Made by a program: the position numbers and the translations under genes. This document shows positions 59,557 to 64,000 of a stretch of 64,000 bases of DNA, piece by piece. Numbering within the stretch: position 1 is the stretch's first letter; each line of letters opens with the position of its first letter. Location of the stretch: assembly GCA_033239005.1 (NCBI GenBank), contig BSQZ01000005.1:2428501-2492500 (forward strand), read 5' to 3'. Source of the DNA: Lamellibrachia satsuma. Taxonomy: Eukaryota > Annelida > Polychaeta > Sabellida > Siboglinidae. A model generated the notes under the pieces. That model was not told where the DNA came from. It made no database searches and saw only the letters and a list, made by a program, of their open reading frames with translations.

Positions 59557-59557
<1 letters not shown>

Positions 59558-59774
59558 CAATGCTAGCATGTGAACAACAATTCTGCAAGGATGGCCAAAC
59601 AGTTATTAAAACCATCGCTGTACATTGCGACGTTATTACGATTGATCTGTAAGGTCTCACTTTGCACGTCAGCATGTGTGACCGCTTTCGTATGTAGACA
59701 CGGTCTACTGTCTACACGGATGTAGGACGTAATTACGCACAATTGTAACACTAATAATAATTACAATTGACAGG

Positions 59775-59912
59775 TGCCGACTTAACAGGATCGTTAAACG
59801 GATCGTTAAATCGTCAAACGATGAAGCACCTGGCTACTTTGTAACGCGTTTTGAACAGTCTCAACTAGTATAGATACCGCGCTATTTAAGAACGTACTTT
59901 ACCTTTTTCGAT
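59775..59912 (+). mobile_element. SINE 3' end directly upstream of exon 2, copy C
   Basis: GTAACGCGTTTTGAACAGTC and GATACCGCGCTATTTAAGAA as in copy A, ending in TTTACCTTTTTCG before the exon 2 acceptor. Confidence 0.55.
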
Positions 59913-60498
59913 TTACTTCTAGGTACATTCGGTTCCTGGTTCGGTATCCAGCTGCAGTCATTGTTATAGTTCTCATCATTGTCGGCACTTGTACTGGAAT
60001 TACTGCCGCATTCAAACCGATTCCTGACTTCAACGACCCGCTCAAGGTACGTAACATACTGGTGAAAGTGCAAAGTGAAATAATTATTAAGAGGCAGACT
60101 CGTTAGAAATAGTCAGAAGCAGCATAATCACATGTGTCAGGCAGTTGAAATATCAATTATATTTCAAATGTTAACATTGGATACTAATTTTACGTACGTG
60201 CGTGCGTGTGTGCATGCGTGTGTACGTGTGTGTACCATGGGACAGGACATCTAGCCGTTCTGGAATGCGGTCAATATTGCGATGTAATATTCTACCAACG
60301 TATTCGTGCCAGAAACGCGTAGGTTATAACGCGACCTGTAATAAATGTTGTTTCAGTGGTTAACTGTAGTAGTTCCATATTACGCGAACCACCTTTACCA
60401 AGCGTGCACTGCGTCTCCGTCAACCACCGCATCATGTAGGGCTTTTTTCATCGCGACCCTCGTATTATCTTGACTTATTTACAGATTGTTCGAATATT

Positions 60499-60815
60499 TT
60501 GGTGACGTCATGAACGTAGTCTTACTCTCACCCGATGTATTTCGGTGACGTCATGAACGTAGCTTTCCTGTCAGCCGATGTATTGCTGTGTTGCTGGATT
60601 AGTGTTTGATTTTTCAGTTTGGTGATGGTAGAACTTTATAAGCTGGTTTATTTTACCCAGACATAGACTGTACCCGTCTCATTGGGTGCACTAGACATGA
60701 GTAGTTTGGAATGAATATATAAATTCCGAGCACGCTTCTCATTCCAATACCCATATGTCTACTGTCCCCACGCGCTTGTACTAGTTCGGATCAGTTGAGT
60801 CGCCTCGGCTACCAA
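60499..60815. promoter_or_regulatory. conserved CRE-octamer and TATA cassette in intron 2, copy C
   Basis: Two TGACGTCA octamers (about 60503 and 60546) and GAATGAATATATAAATTCCG (about 60709) are retained just upstream of the exon 3 deletion. Confidence 0.4.
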
Positions 60816-61264
60816 AAGTGTGATCTAATGATCCAACAGCTCTCTCCTGTGCAATGATGTATCCACGACAACAATAACAACGCAAATAGTTAAATAATTA
60901 CTGGTTCAGCAAAGATTACATCATACGAACAACAAAACAATAACGCTGATATTAAGAAATCACAAGGCAAAAATCGGCTGATCTGACGTTTGAATAACTT
61001 CGAACGCGATTGAGCATGCGTTGGCATAGATTCGCGATTGTATCAGCGATCGACATCAGATTCGTATGTGTTGTACTTCCGTCGACATTCTCACTCGATT
61101 TTACCAGCATTTTGTTAATGTTTTATTATGCACCAGAGGCGCCACGGGTTATTTCCGGCAAGCTCTATCGAGGAAGATAACAATATCACGAATGAGTGTT
61201 CATCTTGACTTTGTTGCTGCCACGGTTTAACAGTCCCTTCACTCTGTTGGTTTCACTGTTGTAG

Positions 61265-63198
61265 ACGGTTTCTGGAAAACGAAACTGGTGCTCAAGTTCA
61301 GCACGCCCGGCGATTTGCTGACGGCTGCCTCTCTCCGCGGTATATGCGACTTCGTTGACAAGTTGATTTTACCGAACATCCCCGTCGCCTGCCCGGCTGT
61401 GTCGGTGGCCAGTCGCCTCGCCGAGCTCCGTAACAAGACGTGCTCCCAAATAGACGCAGACGACGTCTCCTTTGTGCGGGACCTACTTGACGCGTGCTTG
61501 CCGTTCTACAAGAGCGGCAAGCTGAAGCCAAACATGGCGTCAAAAGAGGCCGATAGCATCGGCGTACCGACCCGCTGTCGTCGAACGGACTTCGTCTACG
61601 ATGTCATGTATTACTTCGCCGACGTAGGATTCTACGACAAGTCGAACGATCTTCTTTACACCATGGTGTATATACATTACATGCATAGGTATGGTGTAAA
61701 CAACTATAAGGTCGACGAGACATTTTACAAAGACCATGTCCACCTTAAGACTCTAGATAACAACATCGTCCAAATGGTGACGATCGGCTTCCAGCACCAT
61801 ACCCGCATCAAGTACGCGCTGTTCAAGGCACTCCTAATTAGCGACTTGATATACTTCGGACTCGCCTTCTTTCTGATTGCGATCTTCACCCTCGTCTACT
61901 TACTCTCATTCGTTTTGGTCATCGGAACATTCGTCAACATTTCTCTAAGCTTCGGCTTCGCCTATTTCTTCTATTACTACGTGTGTCAGATGGTGTTCTA
62001 TCCGTTCATAAATCTGTTGGCATTGCTGCTTCTCATTGCCGTTGCCACGGACGATGTCTTTGTCTTCTACGACACGTGGCAGCAGGTGAAGACGGAACAT
62101 CCGTCGTGGACCACCGACCAACGTCTGTCGGTGACGTTCTCACACGCAGTCACGTCCATCTTCGTGACGAGCTTCACGACAGCCGCGGCCTTCCTCGCCA
62201 ACGTTGTGTCAGACATCACACCCATTCAGTGCTTTGGCATCTTCTCCTCTCTTTCCATAGTCGCCAATTTTGTCATGATGGTGACCATCATGCCGGCCCT
62301 TGTCATCGCCACCGAATGGTGTGCCGCCCGTGTCCCGTGTCCTTGTCGTGCCTCTACGTTCGGTGCCTTCTACAAGATTCCGAATGCGTTTTACTCGTGG
62401 TTAATGACGCGTTTGAGGTCCGTGTTTCACACCGCGATACCAGCCGTGATACGTCGGACTTGGTGGTTCTGCATCACAGTCGGCGTAGCCATCGGCCTAA
62501 CCGCGGTGCTCACTATCTTCTATAAACCTGCATTGAAACCATCAACGACAAAGGATTTTAAGCTGTTCAAAAAAGATAATATACTAGAGAAATGGGACTT
62601 TGACTTTAAACACCGATTCCCGGCCGAAAGTGCAGCTGCAGATAAGAAAGTAAACATTTATTTGATATTTCTGTTCGGTTTCAAGGCCACTGATCCAGGA
62701 AACACACTCAATCCGGACGATAAAACGAAATCCCTATCGCGGGATGTCGATTTCAACTTCGAGAAAACTAAAACACAAAACTGGCTGCGCAAGTTTTGCG
62801 ACAGTGTAAATGATGCGACGTTTATGAGCCACGGCGTTGAATCGCCCCCGTGTCTGTTGACAAACGATGACGTATACCGTCACGTGGTAGGGTTCGCGTG
62901 CTCCAGGTTGGCGAGCGACAACACGACGGCTGAATTCAAGAACATATGCTGTTTGGTCAGTGTTAACACAACGGTTCTTCAGCACTGTGCTGAATGGTCG
63001 CGTAAACAAGAGCTTCTGACTTACTACACTAGTATGTATATACGTTACAACACGACCGGTTCTCCAGTTTATCATAACAGCTCTGAATCCAATGACAATT
63101 CCGTTCTCGGCTACCGTTTTGATGTGCGCACCAATCTCAGCTACTCATACTCATATGAAAAAAGCGCGCCAGCTATGAAGTCGTGTCGAGCTTCATGA
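61265..63198 (+). pseudogene. copy C exon 4, first frame (to the frameshift)
   Basis: Open from the exon 4 acceptor through the sterol-sensing domain to a stop just after the 1-bp deletion (reads SYEKSAPAMKSCRAS). The downstream part is open in another frame from 63183 to 63854. Confidence 0.8.
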
Positions 63199-64000
63199 AG
63201 ACACAACTTAAGTCTACCCCGGTCGGGCTGCGCAGTGGATTCGTCTCCGGCAGAAGAGCTTTCGAGTTCTATGACCTGCAACAGTCAATTGCCAGCGGGA
63301 CGTTCACCTCGGTCTGTCTGTCGATCGATGTGTCTTTCATTGTTCTTCTGCTCACCGTCCGTAATGTGCTCATCACAATCTACGCCATGGTAACGATCAT
63401 TCTGGCGATCGCCTGCACTGTCAGTAGCATTGTCCTGATGGGCTGGAAGCTGAACATCATCGAGTCAATGACGATTACGCTCGCTGTGGGCATGTCCATT
63501 GACTTCACGATCCACTACGGCGTCGTCTATCAGATGTCCCCTGAGGCGACTTCGGCCGGACGCACCTACGAGTTCTTCGTGCGGGTCGGCTCGGCCGTGG
63601 CGGCTGCCGCGTGGACCACGTTCTCCGCCGGCATCGCGGTACTCAACTGCTCCGTCGACCCGTACCGCAAGCTCGGCGTCTTCCTGGTGCTTGTGATGGT
63701 ATTCAGTTGGACTTACTCGACGTTCTTCTTCCAGTCTCTCTGCCATGTCGTCGGTCCCGTGGGCAAGTCCTGCCAGATACCCTGCCCGACTACTAATGGT
63801 GGGAGGGAAGGTGAATCGCAGCAGCGTATCAGATATGGATCAGGCAAACAATGAAACGATATAGCGTACATGAATCCTGGGCAATCATTTTGACTCCATA
63901 CTTTTGAATATTGGTCAACTGTAAACTATTGAAGACAAGTGCACAGTTCTGCTATTTCTGTACGACTACTCGTACGCAAGACGGTTGGCAAAGAACGTGG

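Larger units (their letters stand above)
59135..63860 (+). pseudogene. Dispatched-like copy C, exon 3 deleted and frameshifted
   Basis: Exon 1 (59135-59328, 194 nt) and exon 2 (59923-60046, 124 nt) keep open frames and splice sites. Exon 3, with the GFSTRGT motif and furin site, is missing: sequence jumps at about 60851 from the intron 2 phrase CTCTCCTGTG to the last 26-bp minisatellite unit of intron 3. Joining exon 2 to exon 4 would shift the frame, since exon 3 has 175 nt. Exon 4 (from 61265) has a 1-bp deletion near 63163, a 9-bp in-frame deletion near 62905, and a further frameshift near 63795 that alters the tail. TM4 reads ATDDVFVF and TM10 is intact. Most likely a recent pseudogene. 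Confidence 0.8.
59048..64000 (+). repeat. tandem segmental duplication, unit C (cut by window end)
   Basis: Starts GTTACACGCACAAAACGTAG and contains the defective copy C. It continues beyond the window. Confidence 0.85.

Noticed and set aside
1..64000. tRNA or rRNA genes
   Set aside because: No cloverleaf with conserved A/B boxes and no rRNA core sequence was recognised by eye; a tRNAscan or Infernal run would settle it.

Overview
The window is animal nuclear DNA. It has spliced genes with GT-AG introns, CR1-type non-LTR retrotransposons, Ty3/gypsy remnants, DNA-transposon relics with target-site duplications, many micro- and minisatellites, and no bacterial operon structure. The mix of repeats and the lineage-specific Dispatched-like gene array suggest a marine invertebrate (hemichordate/amphioxus-like deuterostome or lophotrochozoan). 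The phylum cannot be settled from this sequence.

Region 1 (1-24.6 kb) is gene-poor and full of mobile-element debris: a pogo/Tigger-like MITE (235-1700), an AT-rich TIR element (3260-3633), an indel-free 51-unit 15-bp minisatellite open as a (SGEQL)n reading frame on the minus strand (6176-6940), a decayed zinc-finger fragment (10063-10260), a SINE-like repeat (about 10470-10765), a Ty3/gypsy integrase relic (13679-14056) running into a 41-unit 32-bp array (14087-15386), a TIR element at 16362-17354, and a composite element (about 19766-23434). That composite element has long inverted repeats studded with ATGGC-core motifs and surrounds a broken PIN/XPG-like nuclease gene on the minus strand.

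Region 2 (24.6 kb to the end) is a tandem array of three Dispatched-like RND/sterol-sensing-domain genes. Each unit starts with the same promoter-proximal sequence at 24592, 40954 and 59048. Copies A (24692-32530) and B (41053-52456) have four coding exons of identical length (194, 124, 175 and 2609 nt) and each encode 1033 residues. Copy C (59135-63860) has lost exon 3 by a deletion of about 2.6 kb and carries two frameshifts, so it is probably a pseudogene. Downstream of A and B lie matching intergenic blocks: a LINE tail on the minus strand, a gypsy gag relic, an 18-bp repeat, and a decayed second pair of Dispatched-like first exons. The units differ by datable events: a CR1 in intron 3 of A, a CR1 with an SGNH-esterase ORF1 plus a hAT MITE in intron 1 of B, a TA-target MITE in intron 3 of B, and growth of one 41-bp segment in the gag relic after A to 24 copies after B.

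If expressed, A and B should encode 12-pass plasma-membrane transporters of the Dispatched family (export of lipid-modified Hedgehog or similar cargo). They retain a furin-type site in the first extracellular loop and the intramembrane aspartates of TM4 and TM10.
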